Source of the DNA: Armatimonadota bacterium
GTDB lineage: Bacteria > Armatimonadota > UBA5829 > DTJY01
Direction of reading: 5' to 3'
DNA length: 64,000 nucleotides
Assembly: GCA_023511795.1 (NCBI GenBank)
Contig: JAIMAU010000010.1
Coordinates: 25,666-89,665, forward strand
Positions 44,646 through 51,976 of this stretch are shown in pieces. The translations under genes were made by a program, and so were the position numbers. The number at the start of each line of letters is the position of its first letter. Position 1 is the first letter of the stretch. The notes below the pieces were generated by a model. The model was not told the origin of the DNA. It was given only the letters and a program-made list of their open reading frames with translations, and searched no databases.

Positions 44646-45899
44646 TCAAGCGTATCTTTGGATCAGTGGGGTTGCGAGAAGAAGTATCGTTAGGATGATT
44701 AGTCCTATAGTAGTGACAAGTGCGATGATGTTAAACGCCCGTGAGTTGGTGTATTCCCCCATAAAGAATTGGTCGTTTGTAATCTTAAGGACGAATATGA
44801 GTATTATTGGCAGAAGGATGCCATTTAAAACCTGAGGATAGAACATAAAATGTAGCAGCGGTAGCCCGGGAATCAAAACGATTAGGCTTGGAACGAGCAG
44901 AAAGAAAAGGAAAAGGCCAAAGAATATCGGAGCTTCGCGTGGCGTCTTGTCGAGGCCTGCTTCCCAGCCAAAAGTTTCTGCCGTAGCATATGAGCTTGTG
45001 AGCGGAAGAATTACCGCACCTAATAGCGAGGCATTCAGAAGTCCTATGCCGAATAAAATGGAAGCAAAGCGCCCGGCGAGTGGTTGGAGCGCAAGTGCGA
45101 CATCGGCAGCATCTTCAATTTGGAAGCCTTGCATTACCAATGGGTAGATCTTTGCCGCACATGCAACAATTATGAAAAACGCTATGAAGTCTGTAAAGAA
45201 TGCCCCGACGTAAACATCGGCTCTTGCATAAGGAAGATCTTTGGCACGTAGACGCTTGTCTACAACGTAAGATTGAATAAAAAACTGGCCCCAAGGTGTA
45301 ATTGTAGTTCCAACTACACCAACAAACATTATTAGATAAGGTAAATTCCACTGTATATCTGGCTTTACTATGCTCACGAGAGCCTCGTTCCAGTTAGGAT
45401 GGGCAAGAAATCCTGATGCAACGTATGAAAGATAAAGCATGCTAATGATTAGAAAGACCCTTTGCACACGCCGATAGTCATAGCGCGCAACAAGCAGGAA
45501 CACGCCAATTACCGAAAGCGGGATGCTGATATATTTGCTTATGCCGAAAATTTCGAGACTGCTAGCAATGCCTGAAAATTCAGCAGTGGTAGTTCCTATA
45601 TTAGCGAGAAGCATAATAAATATGGCAAAGGCAGCCCAGCGCGCCCCGAATTTTTCGCGTATTAGACCGCCAAAGCCTTTTCCAGTCACCATGCCCATGC
45701 GGGCGCCCATTTCCTGAGTAACACCTAGGCTGAAGGTTATAAGGATAAGGACCCAAATTAGGCTGTAGCCAAAATTTGCCCCGGCCAGGCTGTAGGTTGT
45801 AATGCCGCCCGCATCGTTGTCTGCGTTAGCAGCAATGATGCCTGGGCCAATAGCCGCTAATATCGGAGCCAATCTATGCCTGCTCAGTTTGTTTCGCAT
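44646..45899 (-). CDS. Nramp family divalent metal transporter with altered metal motifs
   Basis: A 417-residue transporter with about 11 helices and overall Nramp character (GPGIIAAN near the start, GARMGMVTGKGFGGLIRE, TTAEFSGIASSLEIFG). Two metal-binding motifs depart from the canonical form. In helix 1, DPGN is replaced by D29-A-G-G32, losing the Asn; in helix 6, MPH(N) is replaced by T201-P-W-G204, losing the Met. In characterised Nramps these residues bind Mn/Fe, and the Met excludes Ca/Mg. With an MgtE-N/CBS protein just upstream, magnesium is a plausible substrate (inference). GGAG lies 7 nt before the ATG. Confidence 0.85.
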   Translation of the reverse strand: MRNKLSRHRLAPILAAIGPGIIAANADNDAGGITTYSLAGANFGYSLIWVLILITFSLGVTQEMGARMGMVTGKGFGGLIREKFGARWAAFAIFIMLLANIGTTTAEFSGIASSLEIFGISKYISIPLSVIGVFLLVARYDYRRVQRVFLIISMLYLSYVASGFLAHPNWNEALVSIVKPDIQWNLPYLIMFVGVVGTTITPWGQFFIQSYVVDKRLRAKDLPYARADVYVGAFFTDFIAFFIIVACAAKIYPLVMQGFQIEDAADVALALQPLAGRFASILFGIGLLNASLLGAVILPLTSSYATAETFGWEAGLDKTPREAPIFFGLFLFFLLVPSLIVLIPGLPLLHFMFYPQVLNGILLPIILIFVLKITNDQFFMGEYTNSRAFNIIALVTTIGLIILTILLLATPLIQRYA

Positions 45900-45915
45900 C
45901 AGGCGTCTCCGTAAG

Positions 45916-47202
45916 TTAGGTTTCTACTTCTTCATGTTGTAGCCGTTGTTCGGGAGCAGTCTGCCTGCGGCCCGGCCGGCCATGCCATGCGTGTGCCGGT
46001 ATATGCTCCAGCATATCGTCGACCGTTATAATGCCTTTTAGCTCGTTATCATAATCTACAACCGGTAGCGCAAGGAGGTTGTACTTTTGGAAAAGCTCTG
46101 CTGCTTCCCTAAGACTTGCTTCGGGATGAACGTGGATTACCCTTGTAATCATAAATTCACCGATTGGTGTGTCTGGTTCGGCTACTATAAGATCTCTAAG
46201 CGAGATTACTCCCACAAGCTTATTTTCTTCGTTGACCACATAAAGATAGTAGATGGTTTCTGCATCAGGCTTAAGTTCTCGCAGGTAGTCAATTGTCTGC
46301 TGGGCTGTCATTGAGCTTGAAATAGCGACATAGTCAGTTGTCATCAGTCCGCCAGCTGTTTCATCTCCATAGCTGAGCAGCTCCCGAACATCTTCTGCTT
46401 CTGTTGGCTCCATCTCGCGGAGAAGTTCCTCAGAGCGGTCCTCAGGCAGGTCGCCTAGGATGTCGGCGGCTTCATCTGGGTCCATCTCCTCAAGAATGTC
46501 GGAAGCCCGTTCAGGGTCGATATCCTCAATAATTTCTGCCTGGATTTCGGGGCTCGCTTCAGGAAGAACGTCAGCTGCTGTCTCGACGTCGAGACTCTCA
46601 ATAATGTCGGCGCGCTGAGCAGGGTTCATCTGCTCAATAATGTCGGCGATGTCTGATGGATGTAGTTTGGAAAGCTTCTCAAGCGGTATTTTGAGTTTGA
46701 TGGGTCCAGTAGCTCGCTCGAGGGTTTCAACATCATCCCAAGCAATGATTTTCTCGGGTACTTGGCGCTTGAACAATGCATAGAACAGGTTCGCTAGCCA
46801 TTCGATGCCAAGCTCGCGGAGAAGCCCGCGAGTGGATGCATCTACTCCTAGTAAGCGTACTTGGCCTGGAGTTTCAATAAAACGCACGTCGTTCACGCGT
46901 ACTACTTTATAGTCGTGAACGTCAACAATTTGGCGGTCGAGAACTTCTTTCCTGAGCCAGATGTCGCCTTCACGGGGAGTATATTCAGTGATTCTATCCT
47001 TGCGCACCACCAGGCTGATGCGGTCTACCTCTTCACGAACAAGTCGCCAGGGGATGATTTTTTCCTCACCGTTTCCGACGACTAAAGCTGAGACTATTGG
47101 CAATGGTTCGGCAGGCGTTACTATAACGTCACGGGCCTTCCCAATCGGTTCACCAACGCTGTCGAATACTGTCCGACCAAGCACCTGGGTAAGGAACTGC
47201 AT
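45916..47202 (-). CDS. Soluble PRC-barrel / MgtE-N / CBS domain protein
   Basis: A 428-residue protein with no transmembrane segment. In order: a PRC-barrel-like region (LGRTVFDSVGEPIGKARDVI, about residues 8-75) with a second similar region (VLDRQIVDVHDYKVVRVNDV, about 87-160), the helical MgtE N-domain repeats (LHPSDIADIIEQM, then DPERASDILEEMDPDEAADI, about 180-265), and a pair of CBS domains (GGLMTTDYVAIS, then ITVDDMLEHI, about 275-400). The MgtE N-domain and CBS pair form the Mg-sensing part of MgtE channels, but the channel portion is absent. It is followed at 16 nt by the Nramp gene. The likely role is a sensor or gate for the transporter. AAGGAGG precedes the ATG. Confidence 0.88.
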   Translation of the reverse strand: MQFLTQVLGRTVFDSVGEPIGKARDVIVTPAEPLPIVSALVVGNGEEKIIPWRLVREEVDRISLVVRKDRITEYTPREGDIWLRKEVLDRQIVDVHDYKVVRVNDVRFIETPGQVRLLGVDASTRGLLRELGIEWLANLFYALFKRQVPEKIIAWDDVETLERATGPIKLKIPLEKLSKLHPSDIADIIEQMNPAQRADIIESLDVETAADVLPEASPEIQAEIIEDIDPERASDILEEMDPDEAADILGDLPEDRSEELLREMEPTEAEDVRELLSYGDETAGGLMTTDYVAISSSMTAQQTIDYLRELKPDAETIYYLYVVNEENKLVGVISLRDLIVAEPDTPIGEFMITRVIHVHPEASLREAAELFQKYNLLALPVVDYDNELKGIITVDDMLEHIPAHAWHGRPGRRQTAPEQRLQHEEVET

Positions 47203-47396
47203 GGTACCCTCCTTATTCGTTATGATGCCGGCCGAACGCGAGAGAGGAGAAAAAAGAAATGAGGGATGGGAAATCTAAAAGTCTAGGCTATCCCCCTCCT
47301 TTTGCCGCGCGCCCGGCGGCAGTATATATTACTATTGGCAGGGTCGGCTTCCACCAACCATCACCTCAAAAAAGCATTTATTGCCAATTTAAACCA
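47203..47396 (-). promoter_or_regulatory. Structured 5' leader of the PRC/MgtE-N/CBS-Nramp operon
   Basis: This untranslated leader is about 190 nt long from the mapped promoter to the ATG. In RNA sense, AUUGGCA (47388-47382) can pair with UGCCAAU (47340-47334), enclosing a hairpin GGUUGG/CCGACC (47359-47342). A second GC-rich hairpin, UGCCGC/GCGGCA, follows (47321-47303). A long purine-rich and pyrimidine-rich stretch then leads to the ribosome site. This looks like a sensing RNA, but I could not fit it to the M-box, yybP-ykoY, NiCo or cobalamin consensus. Confidence 0.4.
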
Positions 47397-47401
47397 TAGA
47401 G

Positions 47402-47430
47402 AGTATACCCACATTAATGCTTGTTGTCAA
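47402..47430 (-). promoter_or_regulatory. Sigma-70 promoter for the metal-transport operon
   Basis: On the minus strand TTGACA and TATACT with exactly 17 bp between them. The start would be near 47396. Confidence 0.85.
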
Positions 47431-47540
47431 GCACTACAAAAGTGCGAATTGTCTATAACCTTGACTTTTCGAGATTGGGGGTTTACAATGGGGTTGAAAA
47501 ATAAAAGGCACAGGGATAACACCCTGCGCCTTGATGTCGC

Positions 47541-47626
47541 TGGTGCCGAAGGCGAGAGTTGAACTCGCACGCCCTTGCGGGCACATGGTCCTGAACCATG
47601 CGCGTCTGCCATTCCGCCACTTCGGC
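47541..47626 (-). tRNA. tRNA-Leu (anticodon CAG)
   Basis: A class II tRNA with a long variable arm and an encoded CCA (47541-47543). The acceptor stem is GCCGAAG/CTTCGGC. The anticodon loop TTCAGGA within CATGG/CCATG gives CAG. Reads CUG codons. Confidence 0.95.
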
Positions 47627-47636
47627 AGGCAAGTTA

Positions 47637-47665
47637 AGTATAACAGTTTGTGGCATCTTTGTCAA
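47637..47665 (-). promoter_or_regulatory. Promoter for tRNA-Leu (CAG)
   Basis: On the minus strand TTGACA and TATACT with a 17-bp spacer. The predicted start is about 5 nt upstream of the mature tRNA 5' end. Confidence 0.8.
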
Positions 47666-47697
47666 TTATTTTCACCTATTTTGGAGAATGGCTCTCT

Positions 47698-48627
47698 GTG
47701 ATTCTTACTGTTACACCAAACACTGCAGTTGATAAGACATATACAGTTGAGAATTTCTCAATCGACCGTGTTCACCGACCCAGCGAATGGCGAATCGTAG
47801 CCGGCGGTAAGGGCATAAATGTAGCACGGGTCTACAAAGAGCTTGGTGGCGAGGCGATTGCAACTGGCTTTGTTGGCGGCCACAATGGGGAATTCATCCT
47901 AGAAGCTTTGCGGGCTGAGGGGTTGAAGGCAGATTTTGTGCGCACTAGGGGGGAGTCGCGCGTTTGCATAGCAATTCTCGACCCTGTCAATCGTACACAA
48001 ACCGAATTGAATGAGATAGGCCCAAGTATAACCGCCGACGAGGTTGAGAGGCTTAAGCTTAAGTTTGAAAGCCTCGTTCCCGGAATGGAGTTCGCTGTGC
48101 TTTCCGGCAGCACTCCTCCGGGCGTGCCGGATTCAATTTATAGGGATATGATTGAGATTGCTCGCCAATACGATGTGCGCTGTGTTCTCGATGGCAATGG
48201 TGCTCCGCTTGCAGAAGGGTTCAAGGCACTTCCATTCATGGCGAAACCTAATATCCATGAGTTGTCCGCAATTGTAGGGCGCCAACTTGGTACAATTGAA
48301 GAAGCAGCAGATGCCGCATGCGAATTCGTTAGGCGGGGTATCGAAATGATGATTGTGACTTTCGGACGTGATGGAGCGCTAATCGCCACAGATAATATCG
48401 TTTGGCGTGCAAAATCACCAGAAATTAATTTTGTCAGCGCAGTTGGATCCGGCGATGCTTTAGCAGCGGCAGTAGTCTACGCTCTTAGCCAGGGTGCGAC
48501 GCCGGAAGAGGCTTTGCGGCTGGGAACTGCAGCTGGTGCGGCGAATGCGATGACTTACGGGGCGGGCTTTTGCTCTCGTGAAGATATCTATAGGCTTGCG
48601 GAGGAAGTGGAGCTGGAGCGTATTTAA
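47698..48627 (+). CDS. 1-phosphofructokinase-like PfkB kinase
   Basis: A 309-residue PfkB kinase of the FruK/LacC/PfkB subgroup. Signature segments are ILTVTPNTAVDKTY at the start, RIVAGGKGINVARVYKELGG (PfkB signature 1) and FVSAVGSGDALAAAVVYAL (signature 2, with the catalytic Asp). The substrate could be fructose 1-phosphate, tagatose 6-phosphate or fructose 6-phosphate. GTG 47698 gives the canonical N-terminus with GGAGA 10 nt upstream; an upstream start at 47650 would overlap the tRNA promoter. No PTS gene is adjacent. Tat genes follow 15 nt later. Confidence 0.86.
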   Translation: MILTVTPNTAVDKTYTVENFSIDRVHRPSEWRIVAGGKGINVARVYKELGGEAIATGFVGGHNGEFILEALRAEGLKADFVRTRGESRVCIAILDPVNRTQTELNEIGPSITADEVERLKLKFESLVPGMEFAVLSGSTPPGVPDSIYRDMIEIARQYDVRCVLDGNGAPLAEGFKALPFMAKPNIHELSAIVGRQLGTIEEAADAACEFVRRGIEMMIVTFGRDGALIATDNIVWRAKSPEINFVSAVGSGDALAAAVVYALSQGATPEEALRLGTAAGAANAMTYGAGFCSREDIYRLAEEVELERI

Positions 48628-48642
48628 CAGGTGGTGTTGGAA

Positions 48643-48822
48643 ATGGGATCCGTACAGTTTCCCGAAATTTTTGTAATTATGCTCCTTGCGTTATTGTTTT
48701 TCGGTCCAAAAAAACTTCCGGAAATCGGGCGAACGATGGGAAAAGCAATTCGGGAGCTGAAAAAGGCGGCTAGAGAATTCACATCGTCGGTTGAGGAAAT
48801 TACCGCAGATGATGAAGATTAA
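48643..48822 (+). CDS. tatA: TatA/TatE-like Tat translocase subunit (first copy)
   Basis: A 59-residue protein: one transmembrane helix ([16 protein letters not shown]) followed by the conserved [11 protein letters not shown] and an amphipathic Lys-rich helix. This is the TatA family pattern; the Glu early in the helix and the short acidic tail suit TatA more than TatB. AGGTGG lies 8 nt before ATG 48643. It follows the FruK-like gene by 15 nt and the second copy by 32 nt. TatC is not in the window. Confidence 0.9.
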   Translation: MGSVQFPEIFVIMLLALLFFGPKKLPEIGRTMGKAIRELKKAAREFTSSVEEITADDED

Positions 48823-48854
48823 CAATCTATAAAGAGAAGGGAAGTGACTTAATT

Positions 48855-49040
48855 ATGCCACACGGTCAGGAACTGATAATTATCCTCGTGATAATCCTAC
48901 TCTTGTTCGGTGCAAAAAAGCTGCCTGAGCTAGGCAGGTCACTGGGCCAAGGTATCAAAGAGTTCAAGAAATCGTCGAAGGGTCTGCTTGACGAAGACGA
49001 AGAAGAAGAGAAGGAAAAGAAGACAACCGAATCGGCTTAG
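48855..49040 (+). CDS. tatA: TatA-like Tat translocase subunit (second copy)
   Basis: A 61-residue tandem paralogue of the preceding protein: helix [26 protein letters not shown] followed by an amphipathic helix and a strongly acidic-then-basic tail ([11 protein letters not shown]). Two different TatA-type subunits in a row suggest specialised Tat pores or a TatA/TatB-like division. It has GAAGGGAAGTGA upstream. A SecG promoter lies just downstream. Confidence 0.88.
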   Translation: MPHGQELIIILVIILLLFGAKKLPELGRSLGQGIKEFKKSSKGLLDEDEEEEKEKKTTESA

Positions 49041-49055
49041 GTCAAATTGTATCGG

Positions 49056-49084
49056 TTGACAACCATCACCATTAATGGTATAGT
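49056..49084 (+). promoter_or_regulatory. Sigma-70 promoter for secG
   Basis: TTGACA and TATAGT with 17 bp between; TGG before the -10 makes it extended. The start would be near 49091. Confidence 0.82.
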
Positions 49085-49127
49085 TTTACTGTTTTGACGG
49101 GCAGTACCTGAAATGAGGTGGATTTGA

Positions 49128-49376
49128 TTGGGTGCTTTTTCGCTATTTTTAACCGTCGTGCAGTTTGTGAGCGCTCTCATACTCATTGTATTGGTCATGC
49201 TACAAACAACTAAGAGCGAGGGCCTGACCGGTACGATTGGTGGCAAGGCTTCAGCAACTTTCAAGGGGAAGCCTGGGCTTGATGAAAAGCTTTCACAGCT
49301 CACAAAGTGGTCAGCAGTGGGTTTTGCTGTTACGAGCGCACTCCTTTATTGGATTAGCATAAAAGCTGGAGCGTAG
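49128..49376 (+). CDS. secG: Preprotein translocase subunit SecG
   Basis: An 82-residue protein with two helices (SLFLTVVQFVSALILIVLVM and SAVGFAVTSALLYWI) joined by the SecG loop LQTTKSEGLTGTIGG. It assists SecA-driven movement through SecYEG. The TTG start has GAGGTGG 6 nt upstream. It follows two TatA genes, so both export systems are represented here. A terminator follows 25 nt after the stop. Confidence 0.93.
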   Translation: MGAFSLFLTVVQFVSALILIVLVMLQTTKSEGLTGTIGGKASATFKGKPGLDEKLSQLTKWSAVGFAVTSALLYWISIKAGA

Positions 49377-49400
49377 ACATCCTCTTGACCCCTTTCTTGA

Positions 49401-49436
49401 GGGACTGGCAGGGTTAAGCTTGCCAGTCCCTTTTGC
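49401..49436 (+). terminator. Rho-independent terminator after secG
   Basis: GGGACTGGCA and TGCCAGTCCC form a perfect 10-bp stem, followed by TTTTGC. Confidence 0.85.
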
Positions 49437-49452
49437 TTAGGCTCGCCTACAA

Positions 49453-49481
49453 TTGACAGCCATTTACATGTAGTATACAAT
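49453..49481 (+). promoter_or_regulatory. Promoter for the small zinc-ribbon gene
   Basis: TTGACA and TACAAT with 17 bp between. The start would be near 49488. Confidence 0.7.
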
Positions 49482-49522
49482 TGTCTAGTACAACGTCACC
49501 CCTTATCGAAAGGTTGATCTAT

Positions 49523-49723
49523 TTGAAACACGTTTGCATTAAGAAAAATACCCGAACAAATGATCGACCAGATCCAGCTTCCGTCCGAGGTAAATGCCCT
49601 GAGTGCGGCGAAGATCTAGTTTCTAGATGTTATTACTTAAAAGGCCGAGGATATTTAATTGTTTGGGAATGCTGGGGGTCTCTCCGCAACAAGCCCACAT
49701 GTGCTTACAGGCGCGTCTTGTGA
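49523..49723 (+). CDS. Small zinc-ribbon-like protein of unknown function
   Basis: A 66-residue protein with a CPECGED knuckle followed by two further Cys (SRCYYLKGRGYLIVWECWG) and another Cys near the end (PTCAYRRV). The pattern suits one zinc ribbon. Start: GAAAGG is 10 nt before TTG 49523, and the promoter start near 49488 excludes the far upstream TTG at 49481. No family recognised. It is monocistronic between a promoter and a 363-nt gap. Confidence 0.6.
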   Translation: MKHVCIKKNTRTNDRPDPASVRGKCPECGEDLVSRCYYLKGRGYLIVWECWGSLRNKPTCAYRRVL

Positions 49724-49810
49724 GTTGTCAAACATATGGGCAATTTGTTGTGAAAATTAGGCTTTTGTACCCTAAAATCTTGATTGTATTTTTAAAATAA
49801 GTGGCAATGG

Positions 49811-49852
49811 GAAAATCAGCAGGACATTTTTGAAAACAAACTGCTGATTTTC
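49811..49852. repeat. Perfect 12-bp inverted repeat in the 49724-50086 gap
   Basis: GAAAATCAGCAG and CTGCTGATTTTC flank an 18-nt loop containing ATTTTTGAAAAC. It may end the preceding transcript. The remaining gap holds only the promoter of the next gene. Confidence 0.6.
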
Positions 49853-49957
49853 GAGCTATGGTGGAACCCAAGGTCGATTGTTGGCGTATTTAAAAGTAAA
49901 GGTTTACTTTGCTGTCGCTTTATAGCAAATTGTTTGCCGCCAACTTTCATGGGAGCC

Positions 49958-49986
49958 TTGCAATTCCTTTGAATAAACGTTATAAT
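49958..49986 (+). promoter_or_regulatory. Promoter for the 106-residue protein gene
   Basis: TTGCAA and TATAAT with 17 bp between. The start would be near 49993, giving a 94-nt leader. Confidence 0.75.
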
Positions 49987-50086
49987 ATTAATGGCGCAAA
50001 CTGTCAAATTATTCCAAACCACGCTGTGATGGGCGCATTAAGCACGAATTTTTGTCCATCATGGCTGTCTAAAGGATGAACTTATC

Positions 50087-50407
50087 ATGAGCATGACCAG
50101 GGATGCATACGCAAAGGAGGTTCTGCGAATCGCAGAAGCCGCTCTTTATCACAATGAGCACCCCGTTTGCCCGCATGACGGCTGCTCGGAAATACTCGAA
50201 GTAATCTGGACGTTTGCAAACAGGACTCGTGCAATTGTGTGCCCAGTTCATGGTCCGATATTCAAGGAGCAAGAGCACGAGCCGTTCTCCGATCTAGATT
50301 GGGAAGCTGCTGAGGCACGAGTTGCTCAGAGCCGCCTTGAAGAAGGCTGGGACGACGGGGAAGATGAGGAGTTCGAGGACGACCTGGACGAAGGGTACGA
50401 CGGCTAA
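50087..50407 (+). CDS. Small zinc-binding-like protein with acidic tail
   Basis: A 106-residue protein of unknown family. Cys pairs in PVCPHDGCSE and AIVCPVHGPIF suggest a zinc ribbon. The last 40 residues are very acidic (WDDGEDEEFEDDLDEGYDG), which could mimic nucleic acid or bind a basic partner. ATG 50087 begins MSMTRDAYAKE and has a weak upstream site. It is flanked by its own promoter and a terminator. Confidence 0.65.
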   Translation: MSMTRDAYAKEVLRIAEAALYHNEHPVCPHDGCSEILEVIWTFANRTRAIVCPVHGPIFKEQEHEPFSDLDWEAAEARVAQSRLEEGWDDGEDEEFEDDLDEGYDG

Positions 50408-50441
50408 GTCTGTCCAGGGTAACGTTCGAGAAGTGATTCTT

Positions 50442-50472
50442 CAGCCCACTCTATTTTCTGGGTGGGCTGTTT
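50442..50472 (+). terminator. Terminator after the zinc-binding-like gene
   Basis: CAGCCCAC and GTGGGCTG form an 8-bp stem with a 12-nt loop, followed by TTTGCTTTCT. Confidence 0.7.
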
Positions 50473-50526
50473 GCTTTCTAAGGTTAAAGAAGCTTTGGCT
50501 GTAAAACATATTAGTAGTTAACCACT

Positions 50527-51963
50527 CTAAAATCCAAGCAGAGAAACATCAAGAGAAATTTCTTTGAAGCGGCTTTGCCAAGTAATTTTCGGTTCGATGC
50601 AATGTATCGTTTTGGCAATGGAAATTTCCGAATCAAAGAGTGTCCTATCCGAAAGGTTGTATCTCCCCCCGAATTCCACCTTAAAAGTTCCTATTGGGAA
50701 ACCAATCTTTGCTGCGAGCTCATGGGGTATTTCGATTGGGTCGAACTTGAATGGTGTTGAGCCCCCGATGGCGTGGTTGGCATATACTGCCGAAATATAC
50801 GCATTCTTGCCCATTGTTCGTGCCGCAGCCAAGCGGAATCCTAGGTCCGTATAGCTATCTCCGTTGTCATAGAATGACTGGCGGAGCGAGATAGCAGGAG
50901 ACAAATAAGTGCGGTTGCCAATAATATAGGGTCTAAGCCACACAATTCCACGAATATCAAATCGGGTAGCTTTAATATGGTTCGGCTCTTCGATAAACCG
51001 TCCGATGCCAACTTGCCCTATGAAACTAAGCTTTCGTTCTTGTTTGGAAGGTGTTTCGGCATTCAAAAGACGTATCAACATTATTTCGGGTTGAGCGGCA
51101 TCCTCCGCTTGTTCTTCCATATCAGTGGAATAGGACCTGTAGGTGATTTCGGGCAAGCGAGATATTAACAAATCTGATCTAAGGCCACCATAGTAAGGTT
51201 GCCTGTAGGTCAGATTTGCGCTGAACGGCTTTCCAGCAATCCTTTGGAATTCGAACCCGCCTTGGAACATTTGTCTTGTAGAGATTATTATATCCAGAGT
51301 TCCAGTGGTATTTGGCCCATATGAAAGGTTGAACTTGCTACCAGCATGGAGGCCATATGTTCTGCTTATGCCTATTTGTGGCAGTTTGAATTGTTGCTTC
51401 TTCTTCGCTAGTTTAACATTGTATTTTGGGACTGAGATAATATGGTTGCCGAAAAGGTATATCGAGACGTGGCGGGCAGTTAACTTCTGCCCTGGGATGA
51501 AGGAAAGCTCCTGCGCGGCTAAGTAGTAGTGCGGTTTTGGGCGATCGCAAGTTGTGAAAACCGAGTCCAAAATAGTGTATTTTGCTTCTTGTGACTTTAG
51601 CTCCTTACCTTTAAAATAGAAGTTGTCCAAGACGGCTGTAGCATCACTAGCTAGTCCCTCGCCAGTAATGAAGTTGTACGAAAAGCTGCCACTTTTGAGG
51701 AGGCGATCGCCCTGCCTGAACTCGACGCCTCCTATGGCTTCCAATGCTCCTTTTCCTGCATTGCCGCTGACTTTTTCTGCAATAAGGTCAATGTCGCCGT
51801 AGGTGACCTTTACATTGCCTTGTGCAGTAAAATCTTCGGTTTCGAAATCGTAGCTCTCAAAATCAGCTACGATGCGCACCTCATTGGGTTTATTTTCCTC
51901 CTCAGCGTGCACTGAATGTACGGTTAGCAGTATGCCGAGGGTTAGTAGAAAGATTTTACGCAC
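50527..51963 (-). CDS. lptD: LptD/OstA-type outer-membrane assembly protein
   Basis: About 478 residues. After a signal peptide (IFLLTLGILLTVHSVHA) comes an OstA jelly-roll domain (residues of about 22-115: DFESYDFETEDFTAQGNVKV, ALEAIGGVEFRQGDRLL), then the LptD barrel part with Cys in FTTCDRPKPHY and repeated beta strands to the C-terminus (EPKITWQSRFKEISLDVSLLGF). It would insert LPS or a similar glycolipid in the outer membrane and shows that the organism is diderm. It is shorter than Proteobacterial LptD (about 780), as in several other phyla. GTG 51963 gives a normal signal peptide; the longer frame to 51990 overlaps herA. Confidence 0.83.
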   Translation of the reverse strand: MRKIFLLTLGILLTVHSVHAEEENKPNEVRIVADFESYDFETEDFTAQGNVKVTYGDIDLIAEKVSGNAGKGALEAIGGVEFRQGDRLLKSGSFSYNFITGEGLASDATAVLDNFYFKGKELKSQEAKYTILDSVFTTCDRPKPHYYLAAQELSFIPGQKLTARHVSIYLFGNHIISVPKYNVKLAKKKQQFKLPQIGISRTYGLHAGSKFNLSYGPNTTGTLDIIISTRQMFQGGFEFQRIAGKPFSANLTYRQPYYGGLRSDLLISRLPEITYRSYSTDMEEQAEDAAQPEIMLIRLLNAETPSKQERKLSFIGQVGIGRFIEEPNHIKATRFDIRGIVWLRPYIIGNRTYLSPAISLRQSFYDNGDSYTDLGFRLAAARTMGKNAYISAVYANHAIGGSTPFKFDPIEIPHELAAKIGFPIGTFKVEFGGRYNLSDRTLFDSEISIAKTIHCIEPKITWQSRFKEISLDVSLLGF

Positions 51964-51976
51964 TGGTGAGCCTACT

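Noticed and set aside
47203..47396. Assignment of the metal-operon leader to a named riboswitch class
   Set aside because: I compared it from memory to M-box, yybP-ykoY, cobalamin and NiCo cores; none of the conserved stretches fits well enough.
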